Shown: positions 25,189-34,865, counted from the first letter of the stretch. The stretch: 64,000 bases of DNA from VAZQ01 sp036557665 (GCA_036557665.1 DATBHG010000026.1:59212-123211), one strand, 5' to 3'. Translations and numbers: made by a program. Notes: generated by a model from the letters alone, not told the origin.

Positions 25189-26190
25189 TCACGATCGACC
25201 TGTAGCCGCAGAGCCCACGAGCTCGCGGCCGTGCGGCGCCAGGAAGTCGAGCTTTGGCCCAAGCGGCACGATACGTGTCGGGTTGATGTGATCATGGCTC
25301 TGATAATAGTGCCGTTTGATGTGGGTGAAATCGACCCTCGGAGCGACGCCGGGATGCTGATAGAGCTCGCGGGCGAATCCCCAGAGATTGGGATAGTCCA
25401 CCAGCCGGCGCAGGTTGCATTTGAAATGTCCCACGTAGACCGCATCGAACCGCACCAGCGTGGTAAACAGACGCCAGTCCGCTTCGGTCAGACGTTCCCC
25501 GCAGAGATATCGATCGCTTGCGAGCCGGTCCTCCAGCATGTCCAAGGTCGCGAATAACGGCCGCACCGCCTCCTCATAGGCTTCCTGGGTGGCTGCGAAT
25601 CCGGCTTTGTATACCCCGTTGTTGACGGTCTCGTAGATGCGCGCATTCAATGCATCGATCGTCCCTCGCAGGTCAGCGGGATAAAAATCCCCCGGGGCTG
25701 CGCCCACGGCGTCAAACGCCGAATTGAGCATGCGGATGATTTCCGAGGACTCGTTCGAGACGATCACGTTCCGCTGCCTGTCCCAAAGCACCGGCACGCT
25801 GACCCGCCCGCTGTAGGCGGGGTCTGAGCGGAGATAGACCTCATAGAGCCGGCGTGCCCCGATCATGGAATCAGGTATGACGCCGGGGCCTTGGTCGAAG
25901 GTCCAGCCCTCTTTGCCCATGAGCCAATGCACGACCGAGAGCGAGATTGTGCTTTCGAGCCGCTTGAGCGCGCGAAAGATCAAGGTTCGATGCGCCCATG
26001 GGCACGCAAGCGAGACATAGAGGTGATACCGTCCAGGCTCCGCCTTGAAGCCGCCTTTCCCTGTCGGACCGGCGCTGCCGTCGCTCGTTATCCAGCTTCG
26101 AAAGCTGCTGTCCTGACGGACGAAGCGGCCACCGCTGGTGCGGGTGTCGTATCCGCAAGCCATCCACTGGCCGTCAACGAGCAGGCCCAT
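25189..26190 (-). CDS. Glutathionyl-hydroquinone reductase-like GST
   Basis: A 333-aa protein of the ECM4/YqjG (xi-class GST) family. The catalytic Cys lies in SLACPWAHRTLI near residue 63, the NESSEIIRML segment near 146 is the glutathione-binding loop, and the GERLTEADWRLFTTLVRFD helix near 230 is diagnostic. These enzymes reduce glutathionyl-hydroquinones made in quinone detoxification or chlorophenol degradation. It is cytoplasmic and monocistronic. The C-terminal LGPKLDFLAPHGRE matches family ends. Confidence 0.88.
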   Translation of the reverse strand: MGLLVDGQWMACGYDTRTSGGRFVRQDSSFRSWITSDGSAGPTGKGGFKAEPGRYHLYVSLACPWAHRTLIFRALKRLESTISLSVVHWLMGKEGWTFDQGPGVIPDSMIGARRLYEVYLRSDPAYSGRVSVPVLWDRQRNVIVSNESSEIIRMLNSAFDAVGAAPGDFYPADLRGTIDALNARIYETVNNGVYKAGFAATQEAYEEAVRPLFATLDMLEDRLASDRYLCGERLTEADWRLFTTLVRFDAVYVGHFKCNLRRLVDYPNLWGFARELYQHPGVAPRVDFTHIKRHYYQSHDHINPTRIVPLGPKLDFLAPHGRELVGSAATGRS

Positions 26191-26341
26191 GCGCGCACCC
26201 TTTTCGTCCCATCATGCCCGGGCATTCCAGATGAGGGCTCGGAGTGTGCATAGATGACCAAACCCCGGTGGTAAACTCCTCGGGGACATCCATCATAGAC
26301 ATGGATTTCCTACCGGCGAGTCACCGGGCCAATCGCACTGA

Positions 26342-28237
26342 TCACGCCGAGCTCGTTTGCTGCTCGACTGTGGTCGGAAGCGTGAAGGAAAATGTCGACC
26401 CGTGTCCTGGAGTCGACTCGAGCCAGATTTTCCCTCCGTGCAACTCGATGATCCGTTTCGAGATTGCCAGCCCCAGGCCAGTACCGCCCTTTTTGCGTGT
26501 GATTGCATCGTCGGCTTGCTGAAATTCTTGGAAAAGCCTGGCTCGATCGGCTTCGGAAATGCCCGGGCCGGTATCACGCACGGTGACTTTGAACGATCCG
26601 TTTACCTTCGCCGCCTTGATGACGACCTCGCCGGCATCGGTGAACTTTATGGCATTACCCACAAGATTGAGAACCACCTGCGTCAGCCGTCTTTCATCAC
26701 CGTAACCAGGTGGCAGGTCGGGTGGAATCTCGGCGTTGAACCCGATGTGCTTTTCTTTGGCGAGCGGTTCCACCGCGTTGAAAACCGTGTGGACGACATT
26801 TTTGAGTGAGTAGTCATCGAGCTCCAGGGTGAGCTGGCCTGCCTCTATCTTGGACAAGTCGAGCACATCGTTGACCAAGCCGAGGAGATGTCTCCCGTTG
26901 CCGTCAATCCGTTGCAGCACCTCCTGGATTTTCCGGGGCATCTCGCCATACACCTGGTCTATGAGCAGCTCGGTATACCCGAGGATCGCGTTGAGTGGCG
27001 TGCGCAGCTCATGGCTCATGTTGGCCAGAAATTGCGATTTGTGCCGGCTCGCCTCCGCAAGCTGTCGGCTTTTCTCTTGAATTTCCTCGAACAGCCGCAC
27101 CGTCTCGATGGCGATCACCGCCTGGTCCGCAAACGTCGTAACCAGCTTGATCTGCTTCTCGGTGAATGGGCGCGCAACCTTACGGACCAGGATCACAACG
27201 CCGATGGATGTTCCATCGCGCAGCAGCGGCACACCGAGCATGGAACGATATCCAGCGACCCTTTGACCTTCCGCGTAGGTATATTCAGGATCCGCTAGAA
27301 CGTCCGGAATATGAACCGGGCCATTTTCGCATGCTGTTCGTCCAGCGAGCGTGCCGCGCCCGGTGAGGACCGGTTTGCTCGCCAAAAGCGTGGTCATCTC
27401 CTGCGAGAAACCATGATTTGCTGCAAAATCGAATGTCGAGCCCCGCGGCCGCATGATAGCCCCCATCTCGGCACCGCACAGCCGAGCCGCCGACGCGACC
27501 AGTGCGTTGAGCACGGTTTGGAGGTCAAAGGTAGACCGGCTGATAACCTTGAGCATGTCGGCGATAGCGGTCTGCTGCCGTAGCGATTCGCGAAGCTCAT
27601 TGAGCAGCCGGGCGTTCTCGATCGCAATCACGGCTTGCGCCGCAAAGTTGGTGACCAGCTCGACCTGCTTGGGGGAGAATGCACGTACCTCCTGGCGATA
27701 TATGGCGAAGACGCCAATGAGCTCATTTTCCTTGAGCATCGGAACATTGAGGATAGTCCGAAAGCCGCCTAGCTCGACGGCTGCTACAAAGATCGGTTCA
27801 CCCTTAAGGTAGGCTGGGTCTACTGAAACGTCGGCGATATGAACCGTTTGCAGAGTCCGCATGGCGCGACCGAGGGCGGTTCGCGAGCCCGGCCGGTAGG
27901 GTCCGCGTTGCCAGAATTCGGCAAATGCTGGCGGGACGCCGAGCATCGCGGCAGCGCCAGCCGCGCCGTCTTCAAAGCGAAATAGAGCGCCAAAATTGGC
28001 TTCGCAGATGCGGATTGCATTGGCCAGCATGGTCTGAAAAACCAGATCCAACTCTCCCGGCGAGCTGCTGATGACGCGCAGCACCTCCGAGGTCGCCATC
28101 TGTTGCTCCAACGCCTCGCTCAGCTCGCCGACGAGCGCCTCGACCCGCGTTTCGAAGTCGAGGTGAGACGCGCGGCCGGCACTCAGCCGACTCGAGGCAC
28201 TATCGCAGAGAGCTGATGAGGTCGCGCTGCTTCCCAC
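26342..28237 (-). CDS. Double-GAF sensor histidine kinase
   Basis: A 631-aa soluble kinase: a short coiled coil (residues 25-50), GAF 1 (about 60-205), GAF 2 (about 225-380), a helix, HisKA with FLANMSHELRTPLNAILGYT near 405, and HATPase_c with NLVGNAIKFT, DTGPGISEAD and GGTGLGLAISKRIIELHGG. It ends right after the ATPase domain, with no receiver. The GTG start is preceded by GGAGGACTA. No response regulator gene is adjacent, so it is an orphan. A consensus CRP-type palindrome lies 65 bases upstream of the start. Confidence 0.92.
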   Translation of the reverse strand: MGSSATSSALCDSASSRLSAGRASHLDFETRVEALVGELSEALEQQMATSEVLRVISSSPGELDLVFQTMLANAIRICEANFGALFRFEDGAAGAAAMLGVPPAFAEFWQRGPYRPGSRTALGRAMRTLQTVHIADVSVDPAYLKGEPIFVAAVELGGFRTILNVPMLKENELIGVFAIYRQEVRAFSPKQVELVTNFAAQAVIAIENARLLNELRESLRQQTAIADMLKVISRSTFDLQTVLNALVASAARLCGAEMGAIMRPRGSTFDFAANHGFSQEMTTLLASKPVLTGRGTLAGRTACENGPVHIPDVLADPEYTYAEGQRVAGYRSMLGVPLLRDGTSIGVVILVRKVARPFTEKQIKLVTTFADQAVIAIETVRLFEEIQEKSRQLAEASRHKSQFLANMSHELRTPLNAILGYTELLIDQVYGEMPRKIQEVLQRIDGNGRHLLGLVNDVLDLSKIEAGQLTLELDDYSLKNVVHTVFNAVEPLAKEKHIGFNAEIPPDLPPGYGDERRLTQVVLNLVGNAIKFTDAGEVVIKAAKVNGSFKVTVRDTGPGISEADRARLFQEFQQADDAITRKKGGTGLGLAISKRIIELHGGKIWLESTPGHGSTFSFTLPTTVEQQTSSA

Positions 28238-28301
28238 TAGTCCTCCAATGGCTCAGAAGGCCCCGAAAGGCCGGAAGATAGCCAAATGATCTACCGCCGT
28301 G

Positions 28302-28317
28302 TGTGATCTAGATCACA
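28302..28317. promoter_or_regulatory. Consensus CRP-type operator
   Basis: TGTGA-TCTAGA-TCACA is a perfect match to the TGTGAN6TCACA consensus and fully palindromic. It lies 65 bases upstream of the GTG of the GAF kinase on the minus strand and 172 bases before the small plus-strand gene at 28489. A Crp/Fnr family regulator is encoded at 58509-59276, but whether it binds here is unknown. Confidence 0.65.
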
Positions 28318-28488
28318 GCTCAAGCTGGCAGGATAGGATTACCCCTCCCGCCCGCCGAGTGCGCGATCGGCTTTGCGGCGTGTCGCCCCATCGATCATGC
28401 CATCAGGTTAACCGCGTCCCGCCGGTGCACCTCAAAGTGATGGAAAAACAGAAAACGCGCCTTAACGTGTCTGTGCTTTCATGGGGAT

Positions 28489-28716
28489 ATGGCCGCCGAT
28501 CAGCATCAAGCGCGCTCCCTCGACAATGAACGCACCCGCGCTGCTTTGAGCGACGCCGATATTGTCGGCCGCATGCACTATTGGGCAGCCGCACTGCACG
28601 AAATCGGCCTCCACGCTGAAGGGCTGGTCATGACCACGGGTGCGAACGAAATTCTGCTATTGCGCGCCCAGCTCCGGGCGCAGCTGGGCGACCGCAGGCA
28701 CCGCAAAGCAGTCTGA
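28489..28716 (+). CDS. Possible small hypothetical protein
   Basis: A 75-aa frame with moderate coding character: SLDNERTRAALSDADIVGRM, HYWAAALHEIGLHAEGLVMT, then LLRAQLRAQLGDRRHRK. It is predicted to be mostly helical. Only GGGG lies near the ATG. No family is recognised. A minus-strand frame at 28657-28911 overlaps its end and cannot be excluded. Confidence 0.4.
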   Translation: MAADQHQARSLDNERTRAALSDADIVGRMHYWAAALHEIGLHAEGLVMTTGANEILLLRAQLRAQLGDRRHRKAV

Positions 28717-29171
28717 CCGGGCCGGTGCTCGGCCGGCGAGACGCTGGACATCTGCAATCGGAAGAAACCGCGTCGGCTCACCAGTCGGCTCGAACACAGA
28801 TCCTGCCTTCCGCCGACCCGGTTGCTTTTCAGACTCGTGCCGCAACAAATCCGCAGCTTTTCCCGCCATCATCAGAAAACGTTGCCATGGAAATCTTGGC
28901 AGCCTCATCATAGAGCTTCGAGCTTTGCGGTATTCCGCGCTAGAACATTTTTGGTCGCGGTCCTGGCGAAGCTCGAAGCCGTGAGATCGGAGATCGGTGC
29001 CGTGTAGGATGGGATGCCTTGTGACCTGGCCGTTGCGCCCGGACCGGCCATTATGGCAGCGTCAGCATCATGTAGAGTTTCAGAAACACGTCAGCTCGCA
29101 TGATCTGACTCCCCTGGGCGCGGCGAACCTGGCTCACATCCATCGACCTGCTCGAACGGAAAGGATCACCA
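28717..29171. other. 455-base gap without a supported gene
   Basis: An 84-residue minus-strand frame (28657-28911) contains MAGKAADLLRHESEKQ but no recognisable domain. The rest shows no gene, repeat or clear promoter beyond AAAGGATCACCA, the ribosome-binding site of the next gene. Confidence 0.4.
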
Positions 29172-29651
29172 ATGTTGGCACGTCTGGTTTGCTGCGGTCT
29201 CACGCTCTGCTCCATGAGTGATCTCGCTTCAACCCAGTCGCCAATGCCCGATGGGGTCAAGACGCTCAATCCGCCCGGTGCAATCAGCCCCGGGGGCGAC
29301 ACCTGGAGCGTCGGCGCGCGTGCGGGCGACTTCATCTTTGTCGCAGGAATGCAGGGCGTCGATCCGGCCACCAACAAATTGGTCGAGAGTCACGAGGATC
29401 GCGTCAGGCAAGCGTTCCTGAATCTAGAGCTCATTGCCCGATCTGAGGGTGCGACCCTCCACGATTGCGTCCGCCTCACGGTCTACGTATCCGACCTGCA
29501 CCGTTTCGCCCCGCTCGTGAGCAAGGTACAGGCAGAGCTCTGGGGCAGGCCGCCTTATCCGCCGCGGACCATGGTCGAGGTGCAGCGCCTGTTCGACGAC
29601 GATATCGTCGAGATCGACAGCGTTTTCTACGCGCCAATGAAAAAGAAGTGA
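29172..29651 (+). CDS. RidA/YjgF family protein
   Basis: A 159-aa RidA-like protein with a short hydrophobic N-terminus (MLARLVCCGLTLCSMS) that may be a weak signal. Family points: VGARAGDFIFVAGMQGVDP near 47, HEDRVRQAFLNLELIARSEG near 73, and PPRTMVEVQRLFDDDIVEID near 130 with the conserved Arg preceding TMVEV. Catalytic RidA proteins hydrolyse imines. It lies directly upstream of the aldehyde oxidoreductase genes and may remove reactive products of the same pathway, though a 170-base gap separates them. Confidence 0.85.
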   Translation: MLARLVCCGLTLCSMSDLASTQSPMPDGVKTLNPPGAISPGGDTWSVGARAGDFIFVAGMQGVDPATNKLVESHEDRVRQAFLNLELIARSEGATLHDCVRLTVYVSDLHRFAPLVSKVQAELWGRPPYPPRTMVEVQRLFDDDIVEIDSVFYAPMKKK

Positions 29652-29824
29652 GGCGCCTTGCCGGCCTGATTGCCTTCACCTATGGGCGTCGTGCGAAGGC
29701 AAACCGCTCCTGCCGTCCTGCGCCTCGACTCCAACGATCGACTTTCCACTTTCCGTCACCCGCCGCCGGGCCACCGCCTGCGACGCTGAGTGCAATCCGG
29801 GACCTAAGAAGCCCGGAGATCGTT

Positions 29825-30421
29825 ATGGGAGAGGCGGGCACTTCGGACCTGCCGCAAATCTCGGAGATCCCGATGGCGCAATCATCCGCGGCGGCTCGCG
29901 ACCAAGGGCGTAAAGCAGCGGCTCCGGAAAAAAAGAGCATCACGCTTCGGGTCAACGGCCTCGATCACACGCTGAGCGTCGCGCCTTGGACCACGCTGCT
30001 CGATGCGCTGCGCCTGCATCTCGACCTGACCGGGACCAAGAAAGGCTGCGACCACGGCCAGTGCGGCGCCTGCACCGTGCTCGCCGACGGCCGGCGCATC
30101 AATTCCTGCCTGACGCTGGCGGTGATGCAGGAGGGTGTTCAGATCACGACCATCGAAGGACTGGCGCAAGGGGGCATGCTGCACGCCTTGCAGCAGGCCT
30201 TCATCGCCCACGACGCGTTCCAGTGCGGCTATTGCACCCCCGGCCAGATCTGCTCGGCGCTCGGCCTGCTCACCGAGCGCAAAGCAAAGACGCTCGACGA
30301 CATCCGCGAGCTGATGAGCGGCAACATCTGCCGCTGCGGCGCATATCCCAACATCGTGACAGCCATTGCCGAGGTCATGGCCGGCATGGCCGACGCGAGC
30401 ACAGACGAGGCGAGCCGATGA
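29825..30421 (+). CDS. paoA: Aldehyde oxidoreductase [2Fe-2S] subunit
   Basis: A 198-aa iron-sulfur subunit of the xanthine oxidase family, closest to PaoA/YagT. The plant-type cluster is GCDHGQCGACTVL near residue 77 with a further Cys in NSCLTLA, and the second cluster is CGYCTPGQICSA near 137 with GNICRCGAYPNI near 170. Unlike E. coli PaoA it lacks a Tat signal, so the enzyme here may be cytoplasmic. The ATG at 29825 has GGAG 7 bases upstream; an internal ATG at 29873 is equally preceded by GGAG. Its stop overlaps the next start (ATGA). Confidence 0.82.
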   Translation: MGEAGTSDLPQISEIPMAQSSAAARDQGRKAAAPEKKSITLRVNGLDHTLSVAPWTTLLDALRLHLDLTGTKKGCDHGQCGACTVLADGRRINSCLTLAVMQEGVQITTIEGLAQGGMLHALQQAFIAHDAFQCGYCTPGQICSALGLLTERKAKTLDDIRELMSGNICRCGAYPNIVTAIAEVMAGMADASTDEASR

Positions 30422-31434
30422 ACAATTTCGGTTACTGCCGCGCCCGCGATGTCGCCGACGCGGTACGCGCGGTGGCGGCCGACCCGGCCGCCAGCTTCAT
30501 TGCCGGCGGCACCAACCTGATAGACCTGATCAAGGAGAACGTCGCGCGCCCCTCGCAGGTCATCGACATCACGCATCTGCCGCTCAAAACGGTGGAGGAA
30601 GGCCCGGACGGCGGCTTGCGTATCGGCGCGCTCGTCCCCAACAGCGATCTCGCCTACCACCCTGAGATCGGAACGCGCTATCCCTTGCTTGCCAGCGCGA
30701 TCCTCGCCGGCGCCTCCGCACAGCTGCGCAACATGGCCTCGACCGGAGGCAACCTGCTCCAACGCACGCGCTGCCTTTATTTCTACGACACGACGACCCC
30801 CTGCAACAAACGTGAGCCGGGCAGCGGGTGCTCGGCGGTCGGCGGCATCAACCGCATGCACGCGATCCTCGGCACGAGCGAGCACTGCATTGCCACCCAT
30901 CCCTCGGACATGTGCGTGGCGCTTGCAGCCCTGGAGGCGCGGGTGCTGGTAGTCGGAACGGGTGAAGAGCGCAGCATCGGCTTTGACGAGTTTCACAGGC
31001 TTCCCGGCCATATGCCGGAGATCGACACAAATCTTCGACCGGGCGAGATCATCACCGGCATCGAGTTGCCGCCGAAGGGTTTTGCGCGCAACTACACGTA
31101 TCTGAAAATCCGGGACCGCCTGTCCTATGCATTCGCGCTGGTGTCGGTTGCAGTCGGCCTCGAGCTCGAAGGGGGCCTTATCAAGGAGGCGCGTCTTGCG
31201 CTGGGCGGCGTGGCGCACAAGCCGTGGCGGGACCGCAAAGCCGAGTCCCAGCTTCGGGGAGGACCGGCAACGCGCGAGCGCTTTTTGCATGCCGCGGACA
31301 CGCTGCTGCTCGGGGCGCGCGGCTTCGGCCACAACGATTTCAAGATCGAGCTGACGCGACGGTCAATCGTGCGCGCCCTGGACCAGGCGGCGCGCGGGGA
31401 GCCGCAGTCGCAATCGGACAAGCGGATCGCGTAA
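30418..31434 (+). CDS. paoB: Aldehyde oxidoreductase FAD subunit
   Basis: A 338-aa FAD-binding subunit of the PaoB/YagS type. FAD motifs are IAGGTNLIDLIKE near 28 and TGGNLLQRTRC near 108. The cysteine-rich insert CLYFYDTTTPCNKREPGSGC at about 118-137 matches the extra [4Fe-4S] site of PaoB rather than the plain CoxM subunit. It overlaps paoA by ATGA and is followed by paoC after 12 bases. It transfers electrons from the molybdenum site to FAD and the acceptor. Confidence 0.88.
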   Translation: MNNFGYCRARDVADAVRAVAADPAASFIAGGTNLIDLIKENVARPSQVIDITHLPLKTVEEGPDGGLRIGALVPNSDLAYHPEIGTRYPLLASAILAGASAQLRNMASTGGNLLQRTRCLYFYDTTTPCNKREPGSGCSAVGGINRMHAILGTSEHCIATHPSDMCVALAALEARVLVVGTGEERSIGFDEFHRLPGHMPEIDTNLRPGEIITGIELPPKGFARNYTYLKIRDRLSYAFALVSVAVGLELEGGLIKEARLALGGVAHKPWRDRKAESQLRGGPATRERFLHAADTLLLGARGFGHNDFKIELTRRSIVRALDQAARGEPQSQSDKRIA

Positions 31435-31446
31435 TCGGAGAGCCCA

Positions 31447-33660
31447 ATGAACGCTGCAAGCTTTTTCGGCGAGCCGACCTCTCGCATCGATGCCCCTGCG
31501 AAGGTTACCGGAGCTGCCAAATACGCCGGCGAATACAGCGTGCCGCGGCTCGCTCACGCGTTCGTCGTCTCGTCCGCGATCGCCAAGGGCCGGATCAAGC
31601 GGATTGACGCTGCAGAAGCGCTTGCAGTGGAGGGCGTGCTCGACGTGCTCACCCACTTGCATCGTCCCGAGCTCGCCGCATCGGACGATAAATACAGGGA
31701 CGAGATCGCCCCGGACGGCTCGCCCTTCCGTCCGCTTTACGACGACCGGATCCGCTTCAGCGGACAGCCGGTGGCGCTGGTCGTGGCGGAGGAGATCGAG
31801 ATCGCACGCTTTGCCGCTTCGCTCGTTCGCATCCAGTACGAGCCGCAGGAGCATGTCACCGATTTCGAGGCGCAGCGCCTGCGCGGCGCAGCCTACACGC
31901 CGAAGGATGCGCCATCACACAGCCGCGGCAATTCCGCTCAAGCGTTCGCGCGGGCACCCGTGCGCCTAAAGGCGGAGTATCGCATCCCGGTCGAGCATCA
32001 CAATCCGATGGAGCCGTTCGCCACGACTGCGATCTGGGAAGGGGACGGCCGGATCACCGTCTACGACAAAACCCAGGGACCGCAGAACAGCCGCAACTAT
32101 GTCGCCGACGCCTGTACCTTGGCGCGCGAGAAAGTGCGCGTGCTCGCCCCTTATGTAGGCGGCGCATTCGGATCGGGGCTTCGCCCGCAATATCAGTTGC
32201 CGCTTGCGGTGCTCGCGGCACGCGCGCTGCAACGCTCCGTGCGCCTCACCCTCACGCGCCAGCAGATGTTCACGCTCGGTTATCGCGCCGCCGTCGTGCA
32301 CGAGCTGGCGTTGGGGGCGGACCATGACGGACGGCTTCTCTCCTTCCGCCACGACGCCGTCGCCATGACCTCGCAATTCGAGGATTTCGGGCGCAACTTC
32401 GTGCTCTGGTCGAGCCAGCTCTACCGCTGCCCCAATGCCGAGCTTCGTCAGCAACTCGTCAAGCTCGACCACAACACGCCCTGCGATATGCGCGCGCCGG
32501 GCGGAGCGGAAGGCATGTATGCCATCGAGTGCGCCATGGACGAGCTCGCCCATGCTGCCAAGATAGACCCCCTCGAGCTGCGGCTGATCAACTACTCCGA
32601 GACCGATCAGATCGAGAGCCGCCGCTACAGCAGCAAGGAGCTGCGCGAGTGCTACCGCCGAGGCGCGGAGAAGTTCGGCTGGGCGAGACGCAGCGCAGAG
32701 CCGCGGTCAATGCGCGAGGGCAAGGAGCTTGTCGGCTGGGGCATGGCGACGGGCATTTGGGAGGCGATGCAAATGAAGGCGAGCGCCCGGGCGGCGCTGA
32801 CCGCCAACGGCGGCGTCGAGGTCGCAAGCGCGACCGCCGACATCGGGCCGGGGACCTATACGATGATGGCCCAGATCGCAGCGGAGATGCTGGGCGTGCC
32901 GATCGAGAACGTGACGGTGAAGCTCGGCGATTCCAGCCTGCCCGATGCGCCTGTTGAAGGCGGATCCTTCACCACCTCCTCGGTTGGCTCCGCCATTCAT
33001 GCCGCCTGTCGCGCGGTGCAGCAAGACCTGGTCCGGTTGTCGCAGACGATCGCGGGATCGCCGCTCGGGGGCTCCTCGCTGGACGATGTCTCGTTCGCGG
33101 ACGGCAGGATCCGCCACAGGCAAGACGCGAGACGGGAGATCTCGCTCGCCGACGTGATGCGCGCCGGCAGAAGGGAGCGGATCGAAAAGGAAGCCACGGC
33201 CGAGCCTGACGAGGACAGCAAATATTCGCACTCTACCCACTCCGCAGTGTTCGCCGAGGTCAGGATCGACGAGGAGCTCGGGGTGATCCGGGTCGCCCGC
33301 GTGGTCAGCGCCGTAGCGGCTGGCCGAATTCTCAATCCCAAAGTTGCCGGCAGCCAGATACTCGGTGCCGTGGTCGGCGGCATCGGCATGGCGCTGCATG
33401 AGCAGACCACCACCGATCACCGGTTCGGGCGCTTCATGAACCACAGCCTCGCCGAATACCATGTACCGGTGAATGCGGACTTGCATTCCATTGAAGTGAT
33501 CTTCGTCGAGGAGAAGGATGACGAGATCAATCTGCTCGGGGTCAAAGGGGTAGGCGAGATCGGCATCGTGGGGACGGCCGCGGCGATCGCCAACGCGGTC
33601 TATCATGCGACGGGCAAACGCGTGCGCGACCTTCCGATCACGCTCGACAAGCTAATGTGA
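31447..33660 (+). CDS. paoC: Aldehyde oxidoreductase molybdopterin-cytosine-dinucleotide subunit
   Basis: A 737-aa catalytic subunit, close to the length of PaoC/YagR (about 730). Domains: the hammerhead/ald_xan_dh_C domain from PTSRIDAPAKVTGAAKYAGE, the Moco domain with YVGGAFGSGLRP near 236 and GGSFTTSSVGSAIHA near 505, and the catalytic Glu in LGVKGVGEIGIVGTAAA near 704. GGAG precedes the ATG. It oxidises aldehydes to acids. No PaoD-like chaperone gene is visible next to it. Confidence 0.9.
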   Translation: MNAASFFGEPTSRIDAPAKVTGAAKYAGEYSVPRLAHAFVVSSAIAKGRIKRIDAAEALAVEGVLDVLTHLHRPELAASDDKYRDEIAPDGSPFRPLYDDRIRFSGQPVALVVAEEIEIARFAASLVRIQYEPQEHVTDFEAQRLRGAAYTPKDAPSHSRGNSAQAFARAPVRLKAEYRIPVEHHNPMEPFATTAIWEGDGRITVYDKTQGPQNSRNYVADACTLAREKVRVLAPYVGGAFGSGLRPQYQLPLAVLAARALQRSVRLTLTRQQMFTLGYRAAVVHELALGADHDGRLLSFRHDAVAMTSQFEDFGRNFVLWSSQLYRCPNAELRQQLVKLDHNTPCDMRAPGGAEGMYAIECAMDELAHAAKIDPLELRLINYSETDQIESRRYSSKELRECYRRGAEKFGWARRSAEPRSMREGKELVGWGMATGIWEAMQMKASARAALTANGGVEVASATADIGPGTYTMMAQIAAEMLGVPIENVTVKLGDSSLPDAPVEGGSFTTSSVGSAIHAACRAVQQDLVRLSQTIAGSPLGGSSLDDVSFADGRIRHRQDARREISLADVMRAGRRERIEKEATAEPDEDSKYSHSTHSAVFAEVRIDEELGVIRVARVVSAVAAGRILNPKVAGSQILGAVVGGIGMALHEQTTTDHRFGRFMNHSLAEYHVPVNADLHSIEVIFVEEKDDEINLLGVKGVGEIGIVGTAAAIANAVYHATGKRVRDLPITLDKLM

Positions 33661-33735
33661 CATCGCGGCACTTGGAAAGAGGCGCGCAATGACCCCATTG
33701 GTCGGCAGGATATGGCGTACTCTCGCGAGACTTTC

Positions 33736-33822
33736 TTATTCCGAGTACTGAAGGCTGGCCGCAACGACGGTCAAGACCACGGCGGCAGCCAGCACGAGAG
33801 AGGCAAGAGCAACCCAGGTCAT
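33736..33822 (-). CDS. 28-residue hydrophobic membrane peptide
   Basis: The frame MTWVALASLVLAAAVVLTVV followed by AASLQYSE is almost entirely a membrane helix. It has a strong GGGAGGG site about 6 bases before the ATG, unusual for a chance frame of this size. It could be a small regulatory or toxin-like membrane peptide. The surrounding 33661-34049 gap holds no other gene. Confidence 0.45.
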   Translation of the reverse strand: MTWVALASLVLAAAVVLTVVAASLQYSE

Positions 33823-34049
33823 ATGGCCCTCCCAATCAGGTCCTGATTACGCCAACGCCTTCACCCAAATCTGGTTCCGATTAAAGACTTGAGTTCCAAG
33901 CGGATACGGATTGAAGGGTCGGAACCGGAACATTCGGGCTCATGTCCCTGGCCTGCGCTGCGTGTGTCGAATTTTCAACAAGCCGATTCACCTGCGTTAA
34001 TGCAATGTCACACACCCGGAGGAAAGCTCGGCCGTCCGGGTTCCATGCC

Positions 34050-34238
34050 ATGATGATGTCCGAAGCGAAAAAATATCACGCTTATGCACGCGAATGCCTG
34101 AAGCTGGCCGAACAAGCGACGAAGGCAGACATCCGCGAACGGCTGGTGGGGCTATCCCGGGTCTGGATGGAAGCAGCGCTCGCAGAGGAGCAGCAGCATC
34201 ATCACAGCGCAACGGCCTCGAGTCCGGAACCGGCATAG
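34050..34238 (+). CDS. Small conserved Rhizobiales-type protein
   Basis: A 62-aa soluble protein starting ATGATGATG; it reads MSEAKKYHAYARECLKLAEQ, then RERLVGLSRVWMEAALAEEQ. This helical pattern recurs in many short hypothetical proteins of Bradyrhizobium-type genomes, usually in several copies per genome. Function unknown. The exact one of three tandem ATGs cannot be decided. Confidence 0.7.
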   Translation: MMMSEAKKYHAYARECLKLAEQATKADIRERLVGLSRVWMEAALAEEQQHHHSATASSPEPA

Positions 34239-34865
34239 CCCAATCGCGTCACGCGCGGGCGATCGAACCTTGCGCGAGAAAGTTCCAGTCCCGCCGCTGG
34301 TGCGAGCGGGGTATCACAAGCTCAAAGGTGTTTCTAAAGTCGGGCGCCCGTGAGGGCGCGGCGAGGCTGTTGCCGCGCCCTCACGCTGGCCCTGTCGCCG
34401 GTTGCACGCAATGCGGCGACGTTGCACCCCGCGATCCCCCGCGGGTACGGCATCTTCTCGCAAGAGAATGGCAAAAAAGCGCCTGCCCTCGGGGGCAGCC
34501 AGAGCACGCCACGCGCGCTGGTCCACGACCTGCTTGAAGCGGGCCAAGAGGTTTAGATCGGCGATCTGGGAATTTTCGCGAGCTCGGGGCTCAGCCGCAA
34601 TTCCGTGCCCGCTGTCACACTCCCCCGGCGTGAGATCGAGGATTACTTTCTGCTGCGATTGCAGCGCGTCCCCTGGGGGCTCGCGCCTTCGTGAGCAGGA
34701 GGCCAAAGTCTTTCCACATTATGGCAGTCCCTTGGCAACACATGTCGGCACGTGTCGGGGCGCAGGAGCAGAAACCGCGCGGAGTGGACGTCGCCGGTAC
34801 CAGCGTGAGCGTAAGTATTGGGTGCAGGTGTGTACTAGAGCTCTCGATCCCCCAGGAGCTTCCCG
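34239..34865. other. 627-base gap with a strong hairpin and no supported gene
   Basis: GTGAGGGCGCGGC (34350-34362) pairs exactly with GCCGCGCCCTCAC (34372-34384), a 13-bp perfect stem. A minus-strand frame at 34314-34706 contains LLARFKQVVDQRAWRALAAP, which looks protein-like but is not recognised and lacks a start with a ribosome-binding site. It may be an old gene remnant. Confidence 0.45.

Noticed and set aside
28657..28911. 84-residue minus-strand frame
   Set aside because: Overlaps a slightly better plus-strand frame and has no recognisable domain.
34314..34706. 130-residue minus-strand frame
   Set aside because: One segment looks protein-like, but no start site or family supports it; it may be a remnant.
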